A DNA stretch of 64,000 nt, taken from Tridacna crocea. Lineage: Eukaryota > Mollusca > Bivalvia > Cardiida > Cardiidae. A program made the position numbers and the translations under genes. The notes under the pieces are model-generated. The model did not search any database. It was not told where the DNA came from and was given only the letters and a program-made list of their open reading frames with translations. The stretch covers positions 37,914,619 through 37,978,618 of the forward strand of contig OX031071.1 in assembly GCA_943736015.1 (NCBI GenBank). Direction: 5' to 3'. Positions 52,741-63,662 of this stretch are shown here, in pieces (within the stretch, counting starts at the first letter, position 1; each line of letters opens with the position of its first letter).

Positions 52741-53328
52741 TTTGTCACAGTCTTCGAAGATTCGACCTGTCTTATATGACGCATCATTCCCCCGATATTG
52801 AGGAGATTGTGGTAATAGCGCAATAAAGTAGCAATGGAGGAAATAGCTTTTATCAAGTGATACGTTTGAGGAAAAATCAGACATGTTTTAGCTCCAGATT
52901 TGTCTAAACTGCTGAACATCACCAGGTAGCGTTTTATTGAGTAAACGTTTATTTTAGTTTGAAATTCAAAGGAACGGTTGTCGCGTAGAAAAGTAGATGG
53001 CCAGCCGTGGGGATCTAACCCACACCCTCATGATCACAAGTTCTATGCTCTAACAACTGATCTATGCAGGCTGGTTTGTCACAGTCTTCGAAGATTCGAC
53101 CTGTCTTATATGACGCATCATTCCCCCGATATTGAGGAGATTGTGGTAATAGCGCAATAAAGTAGCAATGGAGGAAATAGCTTTTATCAAGTGATACGTT
53201 TGAGGAAAAATCAGACATGTTTTAGCTCCAGATTTGTCTAAACTGCTGAACATCACCAGGTAGCGTTTTATTGAGTAAACGTTTATTTTAGTTTGAAATT
53301 CAAAGGAACGGTTGTCGCGTAGAAAAGT
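52661..53328. repeat. Perfect tandem duplication, 2 x 334 bp
   Basis: Unit 1 is 52661-52994 and unit 2 is 52995-53328. I find no difference between them by eye over the full length. Each includes the minus-oriented tRNA SINE head (52666-52740; 53000-53074) and downstream non-coding sequence. The 67-codon open frame in each is identical and not a gene. Confidence 0.92.
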
Positions 53329-53521
53329 AGTACGGTTTCGCACCGAGGGTGCCCAAATTAGATAGCTAAGTATTTGTAGAATGACATCTAGCGGGAGATA
53401 ACGCAGTAGGTATGGGCTAGGACTTGAGAACGTGATGTTTAGAGTCACTAAAGGATGTGGGTTTGATTCTCCAACAGCTGGCCACTCAAAATTATTAATA
53501 ATCTTTCGCATGAGACGATAA

Positions 53522-54058
53522 AGGTGGGCACTTAGAATTTTCACATCACATCAAGTCAAAAAATATATATATCACTGAAATTTATATGAAAAAACAATAC
53601 AAATCATCAATAATTAAGAATCATAAAATTACCCCCAAATTTTTTTTATGGTATTCCCTTAAAAGGCTACGTAGCCTCTTTAGCTATTTTTAAATTTCGT
53701 GCCAAAAATAAAAAAATGCATTGTGGGAATGTTAAGTGACTGGCACGTGACTAATAACGCTTAAATTCCATTACATAACAAGCATGTAATTATTCTTTAT
53801 AATATCTTCTTGGGACGCTATGTTTGAAGCTTCGTCTGTATATTTCCGGTATGTAAATGAGCGAGTTGTTCATGTAAAAATAGAACGTGTTTCCTGTCGA
53901 TGTCGACCTGGGCCGTAGTAAATCTCTAATTTCTCCTGTTGTGGGATAGTTTTCGACTACTGGGGTTTTATGAAAGACGATTATAAGGCTTTGGGAGTAT
54001 AAGGATGATATTTTTGTATTTTTGTAAAATTTTCGTCCCAAATTCTGCAGGGCCACCT
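53522..54058 (-). mobile_element. TTAA-flanked 540-bp element (AGGTGG family), copy 3, inserted in SINE
   Basis: Ends AGGTGGGCACTTAGAATT and (complement) AGGTGGCCCTGCAGAATT. The right flank is TTAA (54059-54062) and the left flank is ATAA (53518-53521), a mutated TTAA. The intact SINE at 50822 reads GAGACATTAAACCGAGG, so insertion was at that TTAA. Confidence 0.88.
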
Positions 54059-54119
54059 TTAAAACGAGGTCCCGTGTGACGGTGCTATGCATCGAGCACC
54101 TAAAAGAACCAGGCGTAAC

Positions 54120-54349
54120 TTAACCTATTACCAAACATCAAAATTAAACTAATCCAAATTAAAAGCGTGACTTGCAGACGAAAAAATAAACGGAACTCAA
54201 AAAATGACATTTGTTTCCAGCAGGGTGGAAAATATTTTGGGAAAAGGAGAAAATGCTGGTTACCAGCATTTTCTCCTTTTCGCACAATGTTTTCAAAAGG
54301 TTTCTTTCTCAGGGTCGTAAAAACCAGGGATTGTTTGGTAATGAGTTGA
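54120..54349 (-). mobile_element. Palindromic TTAA MITE inserted in SINE, with empty site known
   Basis: TTAACCTATTACCAAACATC to GGTAATGAGTTGA. Perfect hairpin core (GGAGAAAATGCTGGTTACCA onward). The SINE copy at 52447-52740 reads, on the minus strand, GGCGTAACTTAAGATGGG without the insert. This shows TTAA duplication on insertion, the right copy now being TTGA. Confidence 0.92.
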
Positions 54350-54425
54350 GATGGGTTTCGTGTTGTACCTGCACAATCCCCACTAACAATACTAACAGCC
54401 CTCGGTGGGGGGGGGGCGTCGCCCA

Positions 54426-54799
54426 TATTTGTAGAATGGCATCTAGCGGGAGATAATGGATGGAAACTGAGAATCCATCCAATAGAAGAAAAACATTTCT
54501 AGTTCGGGAAAGAGTTTGTTAACTGTACTTGAGACCTTTATTAGTCTCTTATTGGACCTACTAAGTTGACAATTTGTGCATCTCATTCATTAGGCCTAAC
54601 CGATTCGGAATGGAAATTTTGGACATTTAAATCAAAAGTGAGGTGTTTTGACTGTGGGACGAATTTATCCCAGTGTACGGCATGAAGAAAATATCCCGTG
54701 ATACTATTATTTTTCACAGATTTTATCGATAAATTCTTTGACAAGTCCAAATATAGATCTAACAGACTTTCAACAGTATGATACTGGACTTTTTGCACT
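54426..54799. other. Unassigned sequence
   Basis: No repeat or gene is recognised beyond a short match of GGCATCTAGCGGGAGATAA (54437-54456) to the SINE flank. Confidence 0.25.
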
Positions 54800-54805
54800 A
54801 CAACT

Positions 54806-54843
54806 AGTGCGCATGCGCGTAAAATAGTGCGCATGCGCGTAAA
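54806..54843. promoter_or_regulatory. Two tandem NRF1-like palindromes
   Basis: TAGTGCGCATGCGCGTAAA occurs twice in direct repeat, each containing GTGCGCATGCGCG, close to the NRF1 consensus. The downstream ATGGAAGCCGTC (54907) is followed by a stop after six codons, so no gene is evident. Confidence 0.35.
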
Positions 54844-54949
54844 GCGGACTTATGGGATCGAATTTCCTTGGCAACGAACCGCGTCCTCTGTGAATGAATA
54901 TCAACAATGGAAGCCGTCCTTCTGTAGCAAGTTCTTACCGAGTCTTGTC

Positions 54950-55110
54950 ACTAGATTTTTTTCTGCCAATACTTTGACAAACGAGTTAGAAGTGATTACG
55001 TGATTTGGACATAATCGATCAGATTATAACCTTGAAAGGTAAAGTACATAGCTTATATTTAGTCTTGAATCGATTTCAGTACCTGGAAGTAAATTGTAAG
55101 GGCCTTTGAC
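54950..55110. repeat. Third partial copy of the 190-2420 / 16640-18715 segment
   Basis: GAAGTGATTACGTGATTTGG, ACATAATCGATCAGATTATA and CCTTGAAAGGTAAA correspond to 250-300 of copy 1. CCTGGAAGTAAATTG corresponds to 370. It ends before the region B duplication. Confidence 0.55.
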
Positions 55111-55314
55111 GCAATTTGTCATATGTTGTTCAACAGAATGAGGTGCGGAATCGCTAGCGAGAAATCTCGGGGTCATAATTTCTTTAAACTGAAGTAGCTG
55201 GTGATCAATCAATTCAGTTCAGATGGAAACGACCGTAATTCGCGAGGTTAGATGTAGGTACGGAATCGGCCGAGTTGCGCGATGAGTGAATTCAGAGGTC
55301 ACCATACGGTACAT

Positions 55315-55790
55315 ACATGTAGTTCCAAGTTAATATCTTTTATAGTTTGGAAGTAATTGTCTGGACAGAAATTCAAACTGAAAATCATTAAAGGGCAATA
55401 ACTCAGAGATAAAGGTGGCAGAGTTATGGTTCATGTGCACTGCACTTCTCCATAATGTGTTCTATCAGTGTATGTAGTTTCAAGTTGATACCTTTTATAG
55501 TATGGAAGTTATAGCCTGAACAAAAATTCAAAGTGAAAAGTTGATTATTTCAGAAATGAAGGGCAGATAATTTTAGAACGCAAATAGCGATCCAAATTCT
55601 AAGAGTCAGGTGCACAACTAGACATCATGAAGATTCATTGTGGCAAGTTTCAAATAATTCGGATGAAAACTGTAGGAGGATTTGCGTACACAAGAAATTG
55701 CTAACGGACGGACAGACAGATGGACGGACGGACGACCGGGGGTATAACATAATACGATCCATCGGGCGTATAAAAAGTAGGTTTAAAGTA
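55315..55790 (+). mobile_element. Helitron-like family-f fragment, copy B
   Basis: Corresponds to 5365-5840 and starts abruptly at TGTAGTTCCAAGTTAATA, marking the left edge of the A/B duplication. Confidence 0.6.
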
Positions 55791-55854
55791 GAAATGCATA
55801 TTTCCCTTATTACAACGACAAAATTAAACGGCTAATGCTTAATTGATGATATCT

Positions 55855-56040
55855 GTGGTTGAGAGGTAGAGCGTCGGCCACGTAACCAAAGGGACCCAAG
55901 TTCAAGACCCAGGAGCGGGTTTCAACTTTGGGATCTTTCATTGACCAACACATCCAGCGCGAGTACTGGTGTAGTTCCTAGGAAGCAGAATCGAGAAAGA
56001 TTCAAGTTGTAAAAGCTTGTTTTTCAATCGATGTTAAATA
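55855..56040 (+). repeat. tRNA-like SINE relic, copy B
   Basis: Counterpart of 5900-6100 with few differences (GAGAGGTAGAGCGTCGGCCA conserved). Confidence 0.5.
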
Positions 56041-56104
56041 AATATGTTTTTTAAACTTAATTGATATTGAGATGTTTTTAACCGAAATATGTTCAACAGA
56101 CACT

Positions 56105-56331
56105 TTAACCCATTACCACACAATCCCTACTTTTGACGACCCTGAGAAAGAGGCCTTTAGAAAACATTGTGGGAAAAGGAGAAAATGCTGTAAACCAGCA
56201 TTTTCTCCCTTTCCCAGTGTTTTCTACCCTTAAAAAAATAATCAAATTTTCAGTCACTTTTATTTTTCTTTTGTCAGAAAATTTTTTTGATTTGGACAAA
56301 CCTAAAATTTCGTCGTCTGGTTACGAGTTAA
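56105..56331 (+). mobile_element. Palindromic TTAA MITE, copy B
   Basis: Counterpart of 6174-6404. It is better preserved, with TTAA at both ends and hairpin GGGAAAAGGAGAAAATGCTG. Confidence 0.85.
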
Positions 56332-56456
56332 ATTCCAATCCCACGTTCATTTACCTAACCATTCGTCAAATATCGTACAATTTAATCGATTTTTAAGAAC
56401 CATTGAAATCATGGCCATCTAAAGAGATTGGGTACCAGGGTTTGACATTAACATTT

Positions 56457-57804
56457 TTAGCTCACCTGAGCACAACGTGCTGAAGGGGAGCTTTTAGGAT
56501 CACCCGGTGTCCGTCATCCGTCGTGCGTCAGTGCGTCGTGCGTCGTCAACAATTCTTTAAACATCAACTCCTCCTAAACCGCTGGGCCGATTTAGACCAA
56601 ACTTGGCTGGAACGTTCCTTGGGAGGTCCTCTTTAAAAAATGTTCACAGAATTTGATTCCATCAAAAACTCTGGTTGCCACGGCAAACAAATGGGATTTT
56701 CTAGGGAATTCTTTAAAAATCTTCATCTCTGAAACCGCTGGTCAGATTTTGAAAAAATTTCAAAGAGATATTCCTTGGATGACCCTTTTTTAAAATGGTT
56801 CGAAAAAGTTTGATCCGTCGAAACATGTTGCTCTGGTGAATGGGGGCTTCTTGCACAATATAGAAATGAAGGAATTCTCAAAAATTCGTCTTCTCTGAAA
56901 CAGCTGATCAGATTTTGAAATAATTTCACAGGAATGTTCCTTTGGTCACCCCTTTCAAAAATTGTTCGCAAAATTTTGATCCGTCAGGAAACATGGCTCT
57001 GGTGAATGGGGGCTTCTTGCACTATACGGAAATTAAGAAATTCTTAAAAATTGTTCTTCTCTGAAACCGCTAATCAGAATTTGAAATAATTTCACAGAGA
57101 TGTTCCTTGGATGACCCTTTCCAAAAAATGTTAGCGAAATTTTGATCAGTCAAGGAACACGGCTCTGGTGAATGGGGACGACTTGCACTATAGGGAAATG
57201 AATAAATTCTTAAAAATTCTTCCTCTCTGCAACCGCCAGTCAGATTTTGAAATAATTTCACGGAAATGTTCATTCAAGGACCCTGTTTAAAAATGTTTGT
57301 GAAATTTTGATGCATTAAGAAACATGGCTCTGGTGAATGGGGGCTTCTTGCACTATTTGGCCATAAAGAAATTCTTTCAAATTCTTTTTCTCAGAAACGG
57401 CTGATCAGATTTTGAAATAATCTCACAGAAATGTTCCTTTGGTAACCCTTTAAAAATTGTTCGCAAAATGCTGATTTGTTTAGAAACATGGCCCTGGTGA
57501 ATGGGGGCTACTTGCACTATTTGGCCATGAAGAAATTCTTTTTCTCTGAAACGGCTGTTCACATTTTGAAATTATTTCACAGAAATTTTTCTCGGCTAAC
57601 CCTTTTCAAAAATTGCTCCAGAAATTTTGATCCATCAAGAGACATGGCTCTGATGGCTGTGGGCTATTTACACTATACAGACATGAAGAAATCCTTATAA
57701 ATTCTTCTTCTTCTCTGAAATGGCTGATTACATTTTGAAAGAAATGGCTATGGTTCTCTCAGAAATTCAGATGAGCGATCCAGGGCCATATTGGCCCTCT
57801 TGTT
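56457..57804 (-). mobile_element. Helitron-like tandem-core element, family a, copy B
   Basis: Counterpart of 6512-7840 with the same order of units. A CGTCGTGCGTCAGTGCGTCG expansion distinguishes the tract after the hairpin. Confidence 0.7.
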
Positions 57805-58307
57805 TTCAACTAGACCAGTGGACCAGTAATTTGAAATTTTTACTAGACCACTTCAGATTTCTACTAGACTAGTTTTGTAGAATGAAGAAAAGTATGAAAT
57901 AGATCTAATTTCCTTGTTAATATACAACAATTGTCATGTTCAGTAATGATCAATGAATGTCTCTCCGTTAGATTATTTCAATTACGATTTTTTCCCAGAG
58001 GAAAAAAATTGCCTTACCCATTTTGAAAGCAGGATAAGACACACATTCTAGTCTAACTTAGGCTCAGAATAATAACAGAATTGTGACATAATTTGTTATC
58101 AGATCCTTCAATAGATCTTCAGTTTATTAAACTGTCACAGAAAACATGACATTTTCCTCCGGATCAAACAGAAACCAACAGCGCGATTCCAGCGTTCACT
58201 CAAGCTCTAAAATGATAGTTTATGTGTAATCTTATCTCAGTGTTCCCACTGGCTTTATATTTGAAGGGTACATTAACCCCCTGAGCTATATATATGTATA
58301 TGGGGTT

Positions 58308-58982
58308 AAGATTTCAAAATTAGGGGGTATGACAATATTGTTTCCAAACTAGAAGTAAAGTAATCAATTTAATGATGTTTTACACCACAAAGGTATATCG
58401 TATACAGATATTTGTTGAAATTTATTTACTGTTTAAAGTCATTAAAAAGCTGAAAAGACCGTCTGAAATGACTCTTATAGGACAATGTCAAAAGGAAGAT
58501 TGCGTTGTGTCATGGGATTACGTGCTTTTTGCATCGGGCATTGTTTAATGTGTGTTAATTTATGGACAGGTTTTCCACATGCTCCGTTGTCTATCTAAAT
58601 ACCTTGGCGACTCATTTTAGGTTGACGTGAAAATGAAACTACGGTATTCCAAGTAAAAGAGCCAGACATAGGTAATTCTTGCTTGATAAAAAGCACGTTA
58701 ATTTCATGACATATTCTTGACGAAAAAATAGGCCGTAGACACCGGTCTACTAAATTTATTTTCGGTTCGAGTTGGTTTTTCCACTGACAATATTGTCTAC
58801 CGCGCATGCGCGATGGACTTCCTGTAGAAATTGTCTCTGAATTGTCGCTTTTTCGACAGAATCACAAATTTTGTACGCGATCTTTTTCGAGGAACGGCAT
58901 GTTAGGCCGATTTTTGTCACTTATGCCCAGCATTTAAACTGACACTCAACTTATTGTCTCGAATTTTGCACCAGACCATTCG
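58308..58982. repeat. Duplicated non-coding segment, copy B, with NRF1-like palindrome
   Basis: Counterpart of 9946-10620. CGCGCATGCGCG is retained near 58800. The minus frame equivalent to 10131-10448 stops early here. Confidence 0.55.
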
Positions 58983-59718
58983 CACCCTGTATCATCGACT
59001 CCAGAACTTGGTACCAGCTTATAGAAACAGAAGGCAGTGATCGCACGGAGTCGGGTGAATAAATCGTATCTTAGAGTGTTTTTTAATGAGTGTCTTCCTT
59101 TGAAAGTACAAGCATCGGTGTTTAGAGATGTCCAACTGTTGTCCATGTTTGTGGATCGAAAATAGTATTCCTGCATGCTGCAAAAAACAGCGAAATCTTA
59201 CTAGCTGGTACTGTTAAAAAAACTATATCTCATCGAAAATCTTTCGGTTTTCGTTGTTACAAAGCTTTTTACCCTTTGTTTTTAACATCAGAATATTCCG
59301 GACATTTGAAATTGACTTCGGTATAAGTTTCATATGCAACAATCAAGGTTTGATTAAATTATTGTCGTAAACAATAATCCTGGGGAGTACGGCGACTTGA
59401 TTAGTCGGTGTACGGCAACATGAAAATTTTACTAAATTAACTGTACGGCAACTTACACACGTGCGGTGCAGGAAAAGACGCATTCTTTTATCACGTTGCA
59501 GGTTCTAATGCCCTTCATTTGCGGGTATTGTCCCAAGTCTTCAAGCGATTTTGAAAAGGCAATAGAAAGTCATTTCAAAATATATCACCAACCCTACAAA
59601 CACACCACAGCAATGATTTGATGAATCAGAATTTTGCACATAAATTTTTGGATAGATCACCCAAGGACAATTTCTTGAAAAAGAACACATGCTCGATAGT
59701 GACTAATAATATAAGTCA

Positions 59719-60829
59719 AACAAGAGCACCACCTGCAGGTACAAACAAATGGGTGTTGTTTTTTGAAGGATCAAAATTTCAAGAACAGTTTTTGAAAAGA
59801 GTCATCCAAGGGTAATTTCTATGAAATTTTGTTTTGACCAGCCATTTCTGAGAACAAGAATTTTTAAGAATTTCTTCTTTCTCTATAGTGCAAGTAACCG
59901 CCGTTCAACAGAGATCTGTCTCTGGACGAATAAAAAATTCGCAAACTGCATTTGAAATGGGTCACCCAAAGAACATCAAAATTTCGCAACAATTTTTTAA
60001 AAGGATCACCAAAGGAACATTTCTGTGAAATTATTTCAAAATGTGATCCGCGGTTTCAGAAAAGAAGAATTTTTAACACTTCCTTCATTTCCGTATATTG
60101 CAAGAGGCCCCCATTTACCAGAGCCATGTTTCTTGACAGATCAAAATTTCGCGAACAATTTTAAAAGGGTCACCAAAGGAACATCTGTGTAAATTATTAA
60201 TCTGATCAGCAGTTTCAGAGAAGGGGAATTTTCAATAATTTCTACATTTCGTAAACTGCAAGTATAGGCCCCATTCACCAGAGCCATGTTTCTTGACGGA
60301 TCAAAATTTCGCGAACAATTTTTGAAAAGTGTCATCCAAGGAATATCTCCGTGAAATTATTTCAAAATCGGACCAGCAGTTTCAAAGAAAAATATTTTTT
60401 TATGAATTTCGTCATTTCTGTATAGCGCAAGTAGCCCCCAATCACTAGAGCCACGTTTCTTGACGGATCAAAATTTCACGAACAATTTTTGAAAAGGTCA
60501 CCAAGGAACATCTCTGTAAAATTATTTCATAATTTGACCAGCGGTTTCAGGAGAAGATTTTAAAAGAATTTCCTAGAAAATTCCATTTGGCAGCCAGAGT
60601 TTTTGATGGAATCAAATTCTGTGAACATTTTGAAAGAGGATCTTCCAAGCAACACTCCAGCCACATTTAAGTTTGGTCCAAATTGGCCCAGTAGTTTAGG
60701 AGGAGTTGCATGTTTAAAGAATTGTTGACGACGCACGACGCACTGACGCACCAGTTGACGCACGACGGACGACGAACACCGGGCGATCCTAAAAGGTCCA
60801 CTTGAGCACGTTGTGCTCATGTGAGCTAA
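59719..60829 (+). mobile_element. Helitron-like tandem-core element, family a, nested
   Basis: Left AACAAGAGCACCACCTGCAG; right hairpin GAGCACGTTGTGCTC followed by ATGTGAGCTAA, giving the CTAA terminus at 60826-60829. Core units contain GATCAAAATTTCGCGAACAA and CAGAGCCATGTTTCTTGAC. It lies inside the 3083-bp element. Confidence 0.7.
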
Positions 60830-61117
60830 AAAGTCGGGATTGTGTGGGAATGGATTAATGAGGACGAATAACATATTCAGCATTCTGACGTCACGGAAAG
60901 GCAAAACAATTCGAGAAGGGCCGCCATGAATCGCAACAGTAAGGGTATTGGTAAGGCATGGGACAATTGAGCAGTGTGCTTTTTCTTTTCAATAGCACCA
61001 TCCTCCAGCAAATAAATAATATTTTAAATATGGTGGCAATTATGAACGTGATACTAATTATTATTAATTAACTATTAGATGTATAGAACCTATACATGGA
61101 AACCGGTCCACGCGATA

Positions 61118-61422
61118 CTAGTCACATTTCTTACTTCGTATAGTATACAGGTCGTGACCCCGGCTTAATACGACTTGACCTACAGTTGACCTCGTATCAG
61201 TATTGAAGACCCGCGACCAATACAGAAATCCTTGAAAATAATTGGTCAAAAGTTCAGTCATGTGAGCGTCTGCGCTTATTTAAGACCAATCGCATTCAAG
61301 GATTTTTGTATTGGTCGAGGGTCATCAATATTGATACGAGGTTAACTGTATTGATCGGAGGTCAAGTCGTATTAAACCGGGGTCACGATCTGTATACCAT
61401 ACGAAGTAAAAAATGTGACTAG
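61118..61422. repeat. 305-bp foldback element
   Basis: Arms of about 125 bp: CTAGTCACATTTCTTACTTC onward and its complement ending GTATGGTATACAGATCG...GTGACTAG. Inner landmarks GACCTCGTATCAGTATTGA and the complement of TCAATATTGATACGAGGTTA. One arm has an extra CAATACAGTTAACC-type block. Confidence 0.85.
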
Positions 61423-61982
61423 CAAACCCTTCGGCCTCGGGCCAATACGGCTGACCTCGGACATATAACTGGGCCAAAACGAACTCACTTGATTAATAAC
61501 ATTATAGTAATAATACCCTTTCGCGCGCTACAGCGTTACATTTTATTCTTTTCACAATAAATCGCCGTACAGTTAGCTAGCAAGACGCCGTCCAGTATTT
61601 TTTTTACATTGTCGCAAGTTGCCGTACTCAAGTCTTCCGAGTTTTATCGTGTTTTTATCGAGATCCATTATTGTTTGGACAAAACTATTGATAACATACA
61701 TGTATGCAGCAGTTACTGGAATGTATATGGATAATCATGGATTGAAATTTGTTACAATCCTTGGTAAAATAACAGCTGGGTTTTGACGATGACAAATATT
61801 TTAGGCAGTACCACGAAGCTCATTTTACAATAAAAAGTGACATTAAAATCATTTTCACGGAATTTCTTGTTGTGCATTTCAAACATAAATATGTTCCGTA
61901 AATGCTGGCATTCTCATTGATGCATAATACCGCGACAGAGCCTCAAAATTAAGAATTTTCTTTCTCTGGACATGCCCAGTGT
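61423..61982. other. Interior of the 3083-bp element, unassigned
   Basis: Contains ATCGCCGTACAGTTAGCTAG and GTTGCCGTACTCAAG, subterminal motifs mirrored at 59390-59460. No coding frame. Confidence 0.35.
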
Positions 61983-62313
61983 TTGCTTGTCATCGCTTCA
62001 GCTGGTAGCAAGTTCCGGAGTCGATGTACCAAGCTCCGGAGTCGATGAGTCGATGATACACGGTGATTCGGGCTAGCTAGACTCAGTCTCTACTGGTCGG
62101 AACCGATTCTTTGCTAGACAATGTCGTTCGGACGTGTCTTAATGTCGAACCCTGTTGGGTACATACATGTAGATAACAGGAATCAGGACTCAACAGATTA
62201 GGTACATGTATTTAGATAAATTTGATAAGGACTCTTAGATAAAGAGACAACATAAATATTGACTATAAAGAGATTAGGTACATAGACAACCATGATGAAG
62301 ACTAAAGAGATTA

Positions 62314-62897
62314 GCAATCTTCGAGCAGAGTTGTTGTTCGTTACTCTCACATACATCTCTGCGATGGGCGAAATGACAAGAATCTTGTCAAACCGAGGAA
62401 AAGATGTTTTGTTACTGTTTAACTGCTTCGTGTGTAAAATCACAACGTAGACAAAGGAAATATGACTCTGGATACATTATAGGTGCGTTCAAACTGATGA
62501 ATTTACCTGTATGAAATGGAACTAATTTTTTTCGAGCCTCTTTACTTATCAGAATCTTACGCCAAGGTTAACAAAAATGGCTGCGCCCATAAATGATGAC
62601 AACAGTTTTGACATACCGATAAATCTCAGGTTATAAGATTAAAAAACAAGTTGTGGGCCTTTAAAAGACATTTTAGCTTTTCAGAAAATTCGTCTTTTTC
62701 AAAATGCCTGCCACTTAGTCTGATTGGCCGTATGCTGTTTCAACAGCACACAAAGTAATCGATATTGGTATTTCTTTCACCGGCGTTTGTGTCGCCATTT
62801 TGAGTTTTGGTCATGTGACGAAAGTATCACGTAATGACGGACTACTTTCTGAGCCCACTACAGAGGTGAATGTAATGATCCGGAGTGCAAGAGAGTG
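62314..62897. mobile_element. 584-bp insertion with 8-bp flanking repeat
   Basis: AGAGATTA occurs at 62306-62313 and 62898-62905. Copy A has only AATGAGATTGGGTGC here, so the block is an insertion. No terminal inverted repeat was found (left GCAATCTTCGAGCAGAGTTG, right GAGTGCAAGAGAGTG). Its left end matches 47770-47855 in reverse. Class unknown. Confidence 0.65.
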
Positions 62898-63199
62898 AGA
62901 GATTAGGTGCAGAGACAAAAGAAATGAGAACTTTAATGAGACCCATAATAGAATTCATCCGAAATCTTATGGTGATATATATTTTGGCCCAGTTGAGTGC
63001 TGATTTGTTAAAAATTGTAGATGCTAGAGTGTAAACATAGTCAAATATAGCAAATTTTCTAATTCAAACAACTCCAGTCTTTCTGGTCCGATTACATCCG
63101 AAATCTTATGGTCATACATATTTTGACCAAGTTTGGTTCTAATTGGTTCATATTTGTAGATGCTAGAGTGTAAACAAAGTGAAATATTGCAATATGTTG

Positions 63200-63662
63200 T
63201 TGTTGTCTCAGGTATTTTCCCACACTAGCACTTTGGCACTCTTTCTTTTGAAGGATATTTTTCTCGCAGTTGAGATTTTTTTAACAGGGTTGTGTTAGTA
63301 ATGTAACAGTCATCCTTCACCTTCAAACTTTTTTTTTGTAACAAGTATGTACAACTCGTACATGTGCTATGTTATTATACGCATATCTGACAGGCGCAGA
63401 TTGGAGAAGAGAGAAAGAGTCGTATACAAGGAAATCCGGGTACCACACCTTAGCTCTTTTTCGAATAGATTTCCTTGGTTCGTTTACATGCTCAGTATAT
63501 AGCACCGATACATGCAAGGCTACCTCTGGGTTTCTGACCAGTTCACCTCTTGTTGGGTGGATGACACGAGGTGTCTCTGAAAAGCATCCTACCAGACCGA
63601 GATTCGAACCCCAGACCTTCGGATTGGTAGTCCAACGTGTTAATCACTAGGCCACCGACCCA
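63200..63662 (-). mobile_element. tRNA-derived SINE (second family), copy B
   Basis: Counterpart of 13360-13832 with the head near 63585-63660 (GTGGCCTAGTGATTAACACG; GGGGTTCGAATCTCGG on the minus strand). Confidence 0.7.

Larger units (their letters stand above)
53395..54425 (+). mobile_element. tRNA-derived SINE (third family), split by two insertions
   Basis: The head (GGGAGATAACGCAGTAGGTA, then GGGTTTGATTCTCC) runs to TGAGACG at 53517. The body resumes at about 54063 (ACGAGGTCCCGTGTGACGGT), is cut again at the TTAA at 54120, and resumes with GATGGGTTTCGTGTTGTACC after 54349. It is a clean nested insertion record. Confidence 0.75.
58983..62065. mobile_element. 3083-bp non-autonomous element with 5-bp target duplication and CAC-type termini
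   Basis: ATTCG flanks it at 58978-58982 and 62066-62070. Duplicate A at about 10618 has a single ATTCG (CCATTCGGGCTAGC), so the boundaries are exact. Termini: CACCCTGTATCATCGACTCC and (complement) CACCGTGTATCATCGACTCA, then a shared GAACTTGxTACCAGCT. Subterminal GTACGGC motifs repeat on both sides (59390-59450; 61560-61640). The interior contains a family-a Helitron-like element and a 305-bp foldback. No transposase. A 5-bp duplication with CAC ends is seen in Transib/RAG-like elements, which is a hypothesis only. Confidence 0.85.

Noticed and set aside
52681..53218. Identical 67-codon frames
   Set aside because: They are identical because of the 334-bp tandem duplication and overlap a SINE head.
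53790..54092. 100-codon minus frame inside the AGGTGG element, similar pieces in 41085-41501
   Set aside because: The frame is broken differently in each copy and the element is short and non-autonomous. It is more likely conserved DNA than protein.
58983..62065. A hidden transposase in the CAC-ended element
   Set aside because: No frame over 114 codons and no catalytic motif was seen. The longest frames derive from the nested tandem-core element.
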